A stretch of DNA of 64,000 nucleotides. Source: Reticulitermes speratus. Its lineage: Eukaryota > Arthropoda > Insecta > Blattodea > Rhinotermitidae. Below are positions 1 through 10,529 of this stretch, piece after piece (the stretch's first letter is position 1; each line of letters starts with the position of its first letter). The notes below the pieces were generated by a model that did no database searches, was not told the origin of the DNA, and saw nothing but the letters and a program-made list of their open reading frames with translations. The position numbers were made by a program, and so were the translations under genes. The stretch lies in assembly GCA_021186555.1 (NCBI GenBank), contig JAJKFL010000007.1:33035179-33099178 (forward strand), given 5' to 3'.

Positions 1-255
1 GACACTTTTGGCTTCCGGTTTGCAGGGGTGACCACAAGTCTCGATCGGGTGGATTATCGTAAAATGTTCATCGTGAATAAAAAAACAGGGGAGATGATAT
101 GTGTTATGGTTCCGGTGTGACTACTGATTAGTTGTGTGAAAATAATGCAGGACATAGCATATGCAAAATTTTGCTGTTATGACTGTAATATACAGTTTTA
201 TGTCGTGTTCAGGAATGCGAGTGTTAGGTTTAAAGTTAAAATTAATGCGACATTT
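1..255. other. No recognised feature
   Basis: AT-rich sequence upstream of an (ATT)n run. I see no convincing coding, RNA or mobile-element signal here. Confidence 0.5.
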
Positions 256-258
256 ACA

Positions 259-259
<1 letters not shown>

Positions 260-300
<41 letters not shown>
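260..300. repeat. (ATT)n microsatellite
   Basis: About 13 perfect ATT units. The open frames across it (poly-Ile) are artefacts of the trinucleotide run. Confidence 0.95.
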
Positions 301-540
301 GTCACAACGGTGTAACTTCTTGTCAAAAGAGTACGGGTCACTGACCAGGCAATTCTTATTCATTATTGTGCTAAAACTTTTCTGACTATGCAGCATGTAT
401 GAAGTATTACTGCTTTCTGCTTGGAATATATACTGGTAGAGCAGAGAGAAGATGGAGCAGTTTCAAACTGTCGTATAATTTATTTTGAATAATACCCATT
501 GTGGATAGTGCTAATGTTACTATATTATTGTTATTATTTG

Positions 541-620
541 TGTTTGTATGTTGTGCTGTTTGTGTAATTGGCCATCTGGCTGTTGACTTGGCACATTGAA
601 TAAACTGGAATTGAAATTGA

Positions 621-652
<32 letters not shown>
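541..652 (+). mobile_element. 3' tail of an unknown retroelement, copy 1, ending in (ATT)n
   Basis: A block of about 75 bp (GGCCATCTGGCTGTTGACTT then an AATAAA signal) runs into an (ATT)n tail and is repeated almost exactly at 884-980. A shared 3' segment with AATAAA and a microsatellite tail is typical of non-LTR elements or their SINEs. The family is not recognised. Confidence 0.6.
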
Positions 653-654
<2 letters not shown>

Positions 655-883
655 GTTAGCTCTATATAAAAATTGTCCCTCCGGCCGGTGTGTAACTGCG
701 GCAAATTCTATTTGTAATAATATGGATATTTTTAGAAGGGAATTTGTTACACTTAGTGAGATGTAATAATTTATTACGTTATTTTAAGGGTTGTTATTAA
801 TTATTTAAGCAAGTTATTGTTTGTTTGTTTGTTTGTTTTGTTGTGTTAGTTTTATTGTCCTGTTTCTTATCCATTGTTATTTG

Positions 884-980
884 TGTCTGTATGTTGTGCT
901 GTTTGTGTAATTGGCCATCTGGCTGTTGACTTGGCACATTAATAAACTAGAATTGAATTTAATTATATTATTATTATTCT
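884..980 (+). mobile_element. 3' tail of an unknown retroelement, copy 2
   Basis: Second copy of the tail at 541-652, in the same orientation with a few substitutions, again followed by AATAAA and an ATT-rich tail. Two copies 340 bp apart mean either two insertions with similar tails or a local duplication. Confidence 0.6.
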
Positions 981-1460
981 GTAATGGTATTTACGTGTAT
1001 TAATTTTTATAAAAGTCTCTCAAATGACTTACAACTTTGTAGATGAAAATTTATTCAGCCCCGCAGTATAAAACAGCAGTTGAAGCGTATTAAATTTAAT
1101 ACAGATTACACGTATTAACGTCGTATAGTGGAACTTACGTGCGGACCTACCGAGTTTAGTAAAAATCCGTGAAAGTGTACAAAAATACGTGCACAGACAC
1201 TTAACCGACTCACGCAATTTCTGCTCACGCAATTTGAGACTTACGCAATTTAGAAAAAAAAAAAAAAAAAAGTAAAATGATATATAGCATTTTTGAAATG
1301 CGTCCCGAATTTTTGCTTGCGGGTATGAAAGCGCAATGAGACGATGGGGTGGAAGAATACTGCTGGGCGATGACACTGACAGCGGGGCGGTCATGCTGCG
1401 GCTGGTCAGGTTACAAGTGTGTTGGAGTTTGGATTGCAAGTGGATTCCCTTTATAGGGCG

Positions 1461-1493
1461 TGTATATATATATATATAATATATATATATATA
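1461..1493. repeat. (TA)n microsatellite
   Basis: Two near-perfect TA runs that form a hairpin, directly before the left arm of an inverted-arm element. Confidence 0.85.
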
Positions 1494-1560
1494 AGTTGAA
1501 CTATGTGCACTCACCAACTAATGCACATAAACTTTATTCACAATAGTTTATTCTTAAAAT

Positions 1561-1606
1561 ACCCCTATACGTATTTCGGTGGTTTAAACCACCATCTTCA
1601 GGGGGT
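1561..1606 (-). ncRNA. Hammerhead-like motif, left arm of element A
   Basis: Read on the minus strand: CCCC, core CTGAAGA, a 5-bp stem II (GGTGG/CCACC, loop TTTAAA), GAAA, a very short stem III, then GGGG to close stem I. Core position 7 is A here. One extra T lies between core A9 and stem II, unlike textbook hammerheads. Confidence 0.6.
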
Positions 1607-1928
1607 CGTAGAGATTATTATGCATAGACCTTACAGTTATTACATATGTGGTTATATACATATATGTAGAATATGAGTGGGCTAGTATTGCTCACTTCGT
1701 ACAGTATGTAAAATTATGTAAAATTACTATAAAATGAATTAAAGGCTGTTAAAATGATTACATAGTTTGTAGTTTTCCTGAAAATTATTGGCAGTTTGGC
1801 CTTGTAGTAAGGTGGTCATCTGTGTGTACTACGTAAGCTGCATAACGCCGGTGTTGTGCTGTTGCAGAGTGATAATGAATGTAACCATATATGTAATAAC
1901 TATAAGTCTATGCATTTTAATCTCCACG

Positions 1929-1974
1929 ACCCCCTGAAGATGGTGGTTTAAACCACCGAAATACGTATAGGGGT
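1929..1974 (+). ncRNA. Hammerhead-like motif, right arm of element A
   Basis: Inverted twin of the motif at 1,561-1,606, with the same core (CTGAAGA), stem II GGTGG/CCACC and closing CCCC/GGGG. Confidence 0.6.
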
Positions 1975-2677
1975 ATTTTAAGAATAAACTATTGTGAATA
2001 AAGTTTATGTGCATTAGTTGGTGATTTTTGAACACATCTCATTTGAAAATGCACGGTAGATACAACGTTAAGTTATGTGCACTCAATTCCGACCTACGCA
2101 ATAGTTACGTTCCGGAACTTCCGGAACGTAACTATTGCGTAAGTCAGTGCGTGTCTGCATGTTACATAAAATAATTTACACCCTTATTCATTGACATCAT
2201 ATTTAAAATTAACAGTAGTCTAAATTCGAAATCGGAGAAGACAAAAAATTTTGTGTTACGTGTGGCGCGCAGTTTGAGCCATGTCGTTTGCGGTTGGACA
2301 GACAGACAGACAGACATGACGTCAGTAAGTTCTGCAAACTAGTGACGGTCAGGATGTGAGTCACAAAGTAGGCACTTGGTGACGTAAATCAGTCTATGAG
2401 TCGCCGCAGGCCGTGACAGGCCGTGTCAAGATTTTAGTCATGACTACTGCCTTGTCACAGTCACTGCTTTGCCTAGGGCAGCGATTCACAATATTCAGTG
2501 CCCTTCGTCACGCCTGTCATTATGTTATGTACTGCAGTCAGACCACAGTAACAACGAAACGTCTAATTTTCCAAGAAGTTTATTTTTAAAATCGTGTGCT
2601 GTTTGTTATTACATTCAATGTTACTCACAAATCACACACCAACGACATGCACTATATTTTCACTTTTTATCCTTTAA

Positions 2678-2720
2678 CCCCTACACATGTTTCAGCCTTT
2701 ACAAGGCCATCTTCAGGGGG
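2678..2720 (-). ncRNA. Hammerhead-like motif, left arm of element B
   Basis: Minus strand: core CTGAAGA, stem II GGCCTT/AAGGCT (one G-U pair), GAAAC, short stem III ending GTA, then GGGG facing CCCC. Confidence 0.55.
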
Positions 2721-3125
2721 CTCGTAATGTACATTTACTGTACATGCAATGTTTATGTCTGCTGTTATGTTATATATCACATGTAGTCACGTTTATGTCT
2801 GCTGTTATGTTATATATCACATGTAGTCACGTTTCATTATCATTTATATATTACAGTTATTTACAATTTCTGTATTTAAATATATAAAACACAGAATATA
2901 TAATCCTTAAATGTGGTTCGTCAATATTTTCGTAATAAAATTATAAAATGAAGCTATATGGTTTTTAGGATGTATCTGCTACCATTAGCTTGTTTTTTTT
3001 TTAAATTCTGGCTGTTGGTTCTGTATATATAGGTAATCAGTTACGTAAAACAGGTCTGTTTGTGCTGTAAGTGACGGTGGTGCTGTTTGTACTGACTGTA
3101 ACTGAATATAGCGTGTAAATGATAA

Positions 3126-3985
3126 TGAAACGTGACTACATGTGATATATAACATAACAGCAGACATAAACGTGACTACATGTGATATATATAACATAAA
3201 AAGCAGACATAAACGTGACTACATGTGATATATATAACATAACAGCAGACATAAACGTGACTACATGTGATATATAACATAACAGCAGATATAAACGTGA
3301 CTACATGTGATATATAACATAACAGCAGATATAAACGTGACTACATGTGATATATAACATAACAGCAGATATAAACGTGACTGCATGTGATATATAACAT
3401 AACAGCAGACATAAACGTGACTACATGTGATATATAACATAACAGCAGACATAAACGTGACTACATGTGATATATATAACATAACAGCAGACATAAACGT
3501 GACTACATGTGATATATATAACATAACAGCAGACATAAACGTGACTACATGTGATATATAACATAACAGCAGATATAAACGTGACTACATGTGATATATA
3601 ACATAACAGCAGATATAAACGTGACTGCATGTGATATATAACATAACAGCAGACATAAACGTGACTACATGTGATATATAACATAACAGCAGACATAAAC
3701 GTGACTACATGTGATATATATAACATAACAGCAGACATAAACGTGACTACATGTGATATATATAACATAACAGCAGACATAAACGTGACTACATGTGATA
3801 TATAACATAACAGCAGATATAAACGTGACTACATGTGATATATAACATAACAGCAGACATAAACGTGACTACATGTGATATATAACATAACATCAGACAT
3901 AAACGTGACTACATGTGATATATAACATAACAGCAGACATAAACGTGACTACATGTGATATATAACATAACATCAGACATAAACA
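3126..3985. repeat. Tandem array, 40-bp unit, about 22 copies
   Basis: Unit contains CGTGACTACATGTGATATAT and ACATAACAGCAGACATAA, with 2-bp TA length variants in some units. The open frames across it (VCCYVIYHM-type) are array artefacts. Two units in inverted orientation lie at 2,747-2,832. Confidence 0.95.
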
Positions 3986-4013
3986 ATGGATGTAAAGTAA
4001 ATGTACATTACGA

Positions 4014-4056
4014 GCCCCCTGAAGATGGCCTTGTAAAGGCTGAAACATGTGTAGGA
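4014..4056 (+). ncRNA. Hammerhead-like motif, right arm of element B
   Basis: Plus-strand twin of 2,678-2,720: CCCC, CTGAAGA, stem II GGCCTT/AAGGCT, GAAAC, then GTAGG. One base differs in the closing strand (GGAG rather than GGGG). Confidence 0.55.
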
Positions 4057-4218
4057 GTTAAAGGATAAAAAGTGAAAATATAGTGCATTTTGTTGGTGTG
4101 TAATTTGTGACTTGTTAAAAAATGCACGGTGAATATAAAATTCATCATTAATTTTATTTCTTTCGAGATCTCACCAACATCGCGGCGGAAGCCTGAAATC
4201 AGGGTTAATAGACACTGG

Positions 4219-4785
4219 TTTGAAGCTGTTAACGATACTAGACAACTATTACATTGCAATCGCAGTTTGAAGCTGTTAACGATACTGGACAACTATTACA
4301 TTGCAATCGCAGTTTGAAGCTGTTAACGATACTGGACAACTATTACATTGCAATCGCAGTTTGAAGCTGTTAACGATACTGGACAACTATTACATTGCAA
4401 TCGCAGTTTGAAGCTGTTAACGATACTGGACAACTATTACATTGCAATCGCAGTTTGAAGCTGTTAACGATACTGGACAACTATTACATTGCAATCGCAG
4501 TTTGAAGCTGTTAACGATACTGGACAACTATTACATTGCAATCGCAGTTTGAAGCTGTTAACGATACTGGACAACTATTACACTGCAATCGCAGTTTGAA
4601 GCTGTTAACGATACTGGACAACTATTACATTGCAATCGCAGTTTGAAGCTGTTAACGATACTGGACAACTATTACATTGCAATCGCAGTTTGAAGCTGTT
4701 AACGATACTGGACAACTATTACACTGCAATCGCAGTTTGAAGCTGTTAACGATACTGGACAACTATTACATTGAAATCGCAGTTT
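4219..4785. repeat. Tandem array, 47-bp unit, about 12 copies
   Basis: Unit TTTGAAGCTGTTAACGATAC plus TGGACAACTATTACATTGCA plus ATCGCAG. It is very homogeneous, with only a few single-base variants. 47 is not a multiple of three, so open frames across it are not maintained. Confidence 0.95.
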
Positions 4786-4799
4786 CAAAACGTCATCAA

Positions 4800-5890
4800 C
4801 GTTTGTCCACGCCTTCCCCCCCCCACCCGGATGTAATCTTGGTTTGGTTAAGCACTTTAGATGGGCTGATCCCTCGTCCAAGGGTCCAATTGTAATTTGC
4901 ACTAAATAAGTCTGCCCCGACGCAGAGCCCAGAAACTGGACAGAAGGTCACAGACCAGGTGATTACACCCTGATTTATTTGTATATTGTCCGTTGTCTGA
5001 GGTATGGCCCATACAAACGTAATGGCCAGTGTCAAAGGAAATAAATGTGTAATGAATCAAACCATTGTCAAAACTTCAGAGCAACACCAGACCAGGAAGT
5101 GTTGTTTCTTTTACTCGGTTCTATGACGTCGTCGTACTGGATTACACACGAACGTTTTTCGCTTTAACTTTTACAAACTTTTAACGACGAAAAATTCGAT
5201 TAAATCTGCCCGAACTCGGATTAACGTTGTTTTCGCTAGGAGCTGGCGAATCTTCATCGGTCAGACTGGCAGAAAATTTTAAGTTATGTTAACGGAATAA
5301 AAAATGACACGACGACTTGTAAATGATGGATTTGGAGAAATGTGTTACGGCGCCTACCGTTACCGCCATTTTTCTGCAGAGACTGGGGAAAACCACGCAC
5401 AGAGAATAGCTGACATCCCGCTGTAATTCGAAGCCGCGATCTCTTAAACGCGAGGCGGGTGTTCTACATACCCGTCAGCGATTTGTGATAAAGGCGGATG
5501 GTAAAACCACGATGTTTGAAGGTCGTATGTATTGGGTCTGGCGAAACGTTGTATACCTGTCAATGTGTCGAACTGATTTTCAGTGTGCTTTATAAAATAA
5601 GCTTTGAAGGCAGAGAGCCAATATGTACGACTCAAAACCAAATCTGGGCGGAAGGTCACATTGTTAAGTAGAAACTTTGTCTAATTAAATAACTTTTATG
5701 ATTTAATTAGTATTAATGGGAGGATTAATTTGACAGTGCGCTGAAGATATATTATGACTTCACGTATTCACTTCATCGCAACCGCTGAGATAAACAGTGT
5801 GCAGCGAAGTGTATTCCATTTTGTTCAGTGGTGTACACATGTTTCCCGAATTTGTTCCTTGCTACTTTAAGCTCGTGATTTTCATTTATT
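4800..5890. other. Unique sequence, nothing firm
   Basis: Non-repetitive within the window. 4,815-4,900 resembles degraded SINE text (a CGTCCAAGGGTCCAATTGTA stretch). No exon with both splice signals and a sensible peptide was found. Confidence 0.4.
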
Positions 5891-5894
5891 GTGA

Positions 5895-6059
5895 CAGGGG
5901 TGCACAAATCCCGGGTTCAAGGTCGCCCGGGCGACTGAATTTTGTACTGTGGCGCCTAATATTTGTTGGTTCTTAGTATGGAATTTGCTTCACATCACAC
6001 TTCTGGCGCCTAGAATTTTGGGGTGACTCCAACAGTTGTGGGAAATTTGTGCACCCCTG
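5895..6059. mobile_element. Short MITE, probably hAT type
   Basis: 165 bp bounded by inverted termini CAGGGGTGCACAAAT and ATTTGTGCACCCCTG. The internal GGCGCC/TGGCGCCTAAT blocks are partly palindromic. CAGGGG-type ends suggest hAT, but I see no clean 8-bp target duplication, so the class is tentative. Confidence 0.6.
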
Positions 6060-6484
6060 ATTGCAGGTATTTTGTATACATAATATACTTCCGATAAGCG
6101 ATTAAAAGTGGTAGGATAATTTAGTGAGATATAAATTGGTGTTTATGTCATTAAGTATAAATAATATAGACGTGTTTCAAGTCTATATTTTATGTTGCAT
6201 AATTTTTTTTTTGTCTGATGAACATTTTTCGATGATTTGAACAAAACTGTATTTGTTGTTCACGTGACATAAATTTTATACTAGACAGCTATAGTCCAAA
6301 ATTAAATCGCCCGATATATTTTTGTGTATTTCCCCACAGTACCAAATTTAATCGAGATCCGTTCAGTAGTTGACGTACCGACAAGCAGGATCTACTCATA
6401 TACCTTTCATTTCACTTACCCTGTTTCAACAGCTCGTATCCAAACTCTGACTTACAATTCGTTAACAGAACAAATTATACTTAC

Positions 6485-6572
6485 ATTTCGGTGCGTCTGT
6501 TGCTTGCGAGATCGCAGTCACAAAGAACACTATGGCTGCTAAACACACGATGACGTCCCGTTGACACGCCAT
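6485..6572 (-). CDS. Candidate first coding exon of a secreted protein (signal peptide)
   Basis: Reads M-ACQRDVIVCLAAIVFFVTA then ISQATDAPK. It has a charged N-terminus, a hydrophobic core of about 13 residues and a small-residue region (TAISQA) that looks like a signal-peptidase site. The exon ends at a consensus donor (T|GTAAGTAT, phase 1). The ATG has G at +4. A TCAGT arthropod-type initiator lies about 53 bp upstream (6,625-6,629), and a TATATGG stretch is further up. Phase-1 first exons ending just after the signal peptide are common in insect secreted proteins, Ly6-type proteins among them, but no second exon is visible at lower coordinates, so the family is unknown. It could be fortuitous. 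Confidence 0.45.
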
Positions 6573-6924
6573 ACTACAGTCTGGGTCCAGCAATGTGTAT
6601 TTATCGCACCAGTAGGTGTGTGTCACTGATTGCTTGCCGATTAGAGCGGTGTTCTGTTGCAAGGACAGTCGTGCAGTTTCCGATATTTAGAGTGGCGTGA
6701 ACGGAGTGCAGCTCAGCTCTCGTCTGACCGCTCGTGGAGCAAAGCGAAAACAAGTGGGGATAACGACAGCGAGGCTTGATCGGGGAGGCACCGTGCGTGT
6801 CCATATAAGGTGTACTGGTTTATTTCGTAACTTTGCTGTGTGAAATTTGGTCTTTCATCTGAAGTTAGGAAAATAAGTTGATTGGGGTGTTTGATAAGAG
6901 GCTGCTGAGAGCGTTTAAAGACTG

Positions 6925-6958
6925 ATATCAACATGAATTATATATATATATATATATA
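6925..6958. repeat. (TA)n microsatellite
   Basis: About ten TA units immediately before the 114-bp array. Confidence 0.85.
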
Positions 6959-6966
6959 AAGACCCA

Positions 6967-8335
6967 GCTCGTACCGCGCAGTAAACACACTGCGCCTGTG
7001 TTATACAAACCAGTCAGTTAATGTTGTACAGTGAAATAATCGCTGTTTGTTCTGAGATCCACACAAAACACATAAATACAGTCCGTACCGCGCAGTAAAC
7101 ACACTCCGTCTCAGTTATACAAACCAGTCAGTTAATGTTGTACAGTGAAATAATCGCTGTTTGTTCTGAGATCCACACAAAACACATAAATACAGTCCGT
7201 ACCGCGCAGTAAACACACTCCGTCTCAGTTATACAAACCAGTCAGTTAATGTTGTACAGTGAAATAATCGCTGTTTGTTCTGAGATCCACACAAAACACA
7301 TAAATACAGTTCGTACAGCGCAGTAAACACACTCCGTCTCAGTTATACAAAACAGTCAGTTAATGTTGTACAGTGAAATAATCGCTGTTTGTTCTGAGAT
7401 CCACACAAAACACATAAATACAGTCCGTACCGCGCAGTAAACACACTCCGTCTCGGTTATACAAACCAGTCAGTTAATGTTGTACAGTGAAATAATCGCT
7501 GTTTGTTCTGAGATCCACACAAAACACATAAATACAGTTCGTACAGCGCAGTAAACACACTCCGTCTCAGTTATACAAACCAGTCAGTTAATGTTGTACA
7601 GTGAAATAATCGCTGTTTGTTCTGAGATCCACACAAAACACATAAATACAGTCCGTACCGCGCAGTAAACACACTCCGTCTCAGTTATACAAACCAGTCA
7701 GTTAATGTTGTACAGTGAAATAATCGCTGTTTGTTCTGAGATCCACACAAAACACATAAATACAGTCCGTACCGCGCAGTAAACACACTCCGTCTCAGTT
7801 ATACAAACCAGTCAGTTAATGTTGTACAGTGAAATAATCGCTGTTTGTTCTGAGATCCACACAAAACACATAAATACAGTTCGTACAGCGCAGTAAACAC
7901 ACTCCGTCTCAGTTATACAAACCAGTCAGTTAATGTTGTACAGTGAAATAATCGCTGTTTGTTCTGAGATCCACACAAAACACATAAATACAGTTCGTAC
8001 AGCGCAGTAAACACACTCCGTCTCAGTTATACAAACCAGTCAGTTAATGTTGTACAGTGAAATAATCGCTGTTTGTTCTGAGATCCACACAAAACACATA
8101 AATACAGTCCGTACCGCGCAGTAAACACACTCCGTCTCAGTTATACAAACCAGTCAGTTAATGTTGTACAGTGAAATAATCGCTGTTTGTTCTGAGATCC
8201 ACACAAAACACATAAATACAGTCCGTACCGCGCAGTAAACACACTCCGTCTCAGTTACACAAACCAGTCAGTTAATGTTGTACAGTGAAATAATCGCTGT
8301 TTGTTCTGAGATCCACACAAAACACATAAATACAC
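6967..8335. repeat. Tandem array, 114-bp unit, 12 copies
   Basis: Exactly spaced units, e.g. starts at 7,081, 7,195 and 7,309, beginning GT(C/T)CGTAC(C/A)GCGCAG and containing CAGTCAGTTAATGTTGTACA. Two variants alternate (GTCCGTACCGCG and GTTCGTACAGCG), which suggests amplification of mixed blocks. The ends are sharp on both sides. Confidence 0.95.
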
Positions 8336-8418
8336 TGTGTGGGCAGAACGTAGAATTGTTGAATGTTAAACCTGGCGGTACATAAAGTAACCACTGGGCA
8401 TTAAAAGTTTATACTTAC

Positions 8419-8610
8419 GAGAGAGGGCGTAACAGTTTTTTTGGTAGAATTTGTATAATGAGGGGCTTTGTAATTTTTGTTCTTTAACAAGTATTATTCC
8501 GGTGCTAAAATCGGGAAGGGCAGTATATGCAGAGTATGTAACAAACTCTTGTCGGGTATGAGAATCACACATGGAGTTGTAATATGACAAGAAGGATATA
8601 GTTGAAACGC
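8419..8610 (-). CDS. Possible internal exon, 63 codons, phase 1-1
   Basis: Bounded by an acceptor (ACATTTAG|GC) and a consensus donor (C|GTAAGTAT) on the minus strand. The frame between them is open: VSTISFLSYYNSMCDSHTRQ then EFVTYSAYTALPDFSTGIIL, ending QKNCYALS. Symmetrical 1-1 phase is usual for exons of extracellular domains. I recognise no domain, and no partner exon was found nearby, so this could be a chance open interval. Confidence 0.3.
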
Positions 8611-8619
8611 CTAAATGTA

Positions 8620-9055
8620 GGCGATGCTATTGCTTTCTCTGTGATTTATTTAGCGACGCTGTGAGTGCCTAAATCATGTAGCGTAAATGGTAGAAGAATG
8701 AATACAAATATGGAACATTAGTATCATGATAACTGATGGGCGAATGGAAGTGTCCGGAGAGAAATCTGTTCTAGTGTTCACCGCAACTGAGCCGGGATCT
8801 AAGCTTGACCTCTGGGAGACCCAGGTTCAGTCACATGACAGTCTGTGGGGACCTTAAAGAAGTGGAGTATGAGAGTGGATTGGATTAATCTGGCTCAAAA
8901 CAGGGTAAATTAACATCTGGATGACATAAGGGTTGAGGAATGTACTGACCAGTGGTTCGCTAGTAGAGGCAAACTTTTCGCTGCAGTGTGGTGTGCGGCT
9001 GTACTCTGCCCTAACCGGCGGCAAGTGAAGTTGGCTGATGAACGGCACGTCCCGG
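8620..9055. other. Unique sequence with a LINE-tail trace
   Basis: 8,870-8,915 (GGATTGGATTAATCTGGCTC) resembles the end of the LINE type at 42.2-42.6 kb (codons for DWIDLAQ). Nothing else is identifiable. Confidence 0.4.
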
Positions 9056-9059
9056 CCGC

Positions 9060-9236
9060 TTTACCCCCCGGGAAGAGCCCCGGTACGCATTTGAGGTAGC
9101 TGGTTGGACCCCCGGGGCCGGTCTGGACGGGTTTTGGGGAAGAGAAAAATCACTTACTCCCACCGGGCTTCAAATTCTGAACCGTCAAGCCCGTAGCGAA
9201 TCGCTGTACTGACTGAGCTATCCCGGACCATGGGTG
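9060..9236 (-). mobile_element. tRNA-derived SINE, minus strand
   Basis: On the minus strand it starts CCGGGATAGCTCAGTCAGTA (tRNA A-box region), has a degraded B box and continues into a CCCC-rich body. It is the same family as 34,205-34,450. The B box (TTCAGAATTTG) is decayed, so it is an old copy. Confidence 0.65.
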
Positions 9237-9239
9237 ACT

Positions 9240-10500
9240 TATTAGTAGCTTTACAAAACGGTTCTGTTTGATGGAGTGTCTGAGTAAGTCAGTTTTAGGA
9301 GCTGTTAGTGGGTCTGTGTTTATGGTCGTCAATTGAGTATTTTGTGAATCGATTCTTGTGTCTTGCGCGGATTAAGTTCAGACTGTCCTGACTTCGTGGC
9401 CGACCTATGAATGTCGCACTGCGTTTGTACATGCCTTTGGTTTGTGTTAACAAATATGAAAGTGAAAGTATGTACAAACAACGTAAAATTTTCCTCGTGC
9501 TTAACCTCGAGGTCGTTGATAGGTATTGCAGAGTGGATGTACTAAACTGACAGAGCATTAGTTACGGAGAACGCATTTTGTTTACATGAATCATATTGAA
9601 ATACCTTAAAACAGGGTTATGTAATAACAGTCGTCGTATTCGTCTTTTGAAAATTTATCTATCATAACGATATGGCACTTTCATTTCTCGCTTTGTTACT
9701 AGACACGTCGCCGTACACGTCGGAAGTACCAGTACCAGTTGCAAGACAAATGACTCACGGCTGCAACATTACACTCCTCTTCGAAGGTAATTAAGGTTGC
9801 GTTTAAGCGTCTGACGCAATACGCCAGTGTTTTCTAAACTGACACGTGGCGTCAAGCTAAATTACAATTTAAAATTTGCCAGCATTAATGCGAACCTGAA
9901 GTATGTTGTCTGCAATATTACAGCGCGTTGCGAGGCTTACGCTATACAGCATGTGCCTTCCGTAAAGCTCCAACGCAGTGTAGCGGGTAGATTCACGCTC
10001 GACTGAAGGTTGAATGTACAGGCATATGTACATATTTATGTTTTGTCGGTTCCAAGAGAGGTTCCTTACCTTCGACAACGTCATATATCATTCTTGCTCG
10101 AAAGAATGATCAACTTAGTGGCGGGGATAACCGGTTGGGGCTTCCCCCCCCCCCTCCCGTGACTATAATTTGGGGCCCCGTCTAATTTTTGACCTGGTTG
10201 TTCCAAAATCTCATAACAGGGATACAAACTGCTGCTTCTGATCAGAAGAACGGAATGCAGTCCGAAGACATCCATATCAAATTTCAGTATTCTGTGCTTT
10301 TTTTTTGGGGGGGGGGGGGTCCTCGCCGCGGGGTCTGCGGGGGCCTTATATACGCCACTGGATCACTTTAAGTCGTTGTATGTCGTTCATGGCATAGACA
10401 GAGTTAAAATGTTTAATGAGTAAATATTACGAGGAGTTTATATTAACATGATTGTTGTCTTGTGGGTGAATGCCTGAAGTGGGCTTTCGAAGGGAATATT
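9240..10500. other. Unique sequence, no supported gene
   Basis: Contains short minus-strand open frames with no recognisable product, homopolymer runs at 10,145-10,157 (C) and 10,300-10,319 (T then G), and no repeats shared with the rest of the window that I could see. Confidence 0.4.
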
Positions 10501-10529
10501 CGTGGAAGATTATTGTCTTCTGGATGCGA

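Larger units (their letters stand above)
1511..2062. mobile_element. Inverted-arm element A (Penelope-like, non-autonomous, tentative)
   Basis: Two arms of about 100 bp in inverted orientation (1,511-1,612 and 1,925-2,025) enclose about 310 bp of unique sequence. Each arm starts from a CACCAACTAATGCAC-type end, includes TTTATTCACAATAG, and carries one hammerhead-like motif pointing towards the outside. Just beyond the right arm is AATGCACGGT, which recurs beside the other elements of this type. There is no coding capacity. Assignment to Penelope-like elements is inference from the ribozyme-like motif and inverted termini. Confidence 0.6.
2634..4136. mobile_element. Inverted-arm element B enclosing a 40-bp tandem array
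   Basis: Arms at about 2,634-2,725 and 4,003-4,110 are inverted copies (CACCAAC...ATGCAC ends, TTTTCACTTTTTATCC and a hammerhead-like motif each). AATGCACGGTGAAT follows at 4,121. The interior holds two 40-bp units in one orientation (2,747-2,832), unique sequence, then about 22 units in the opposite orientation (3,126-3,985). No coding potential. Confidence 0.65.
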
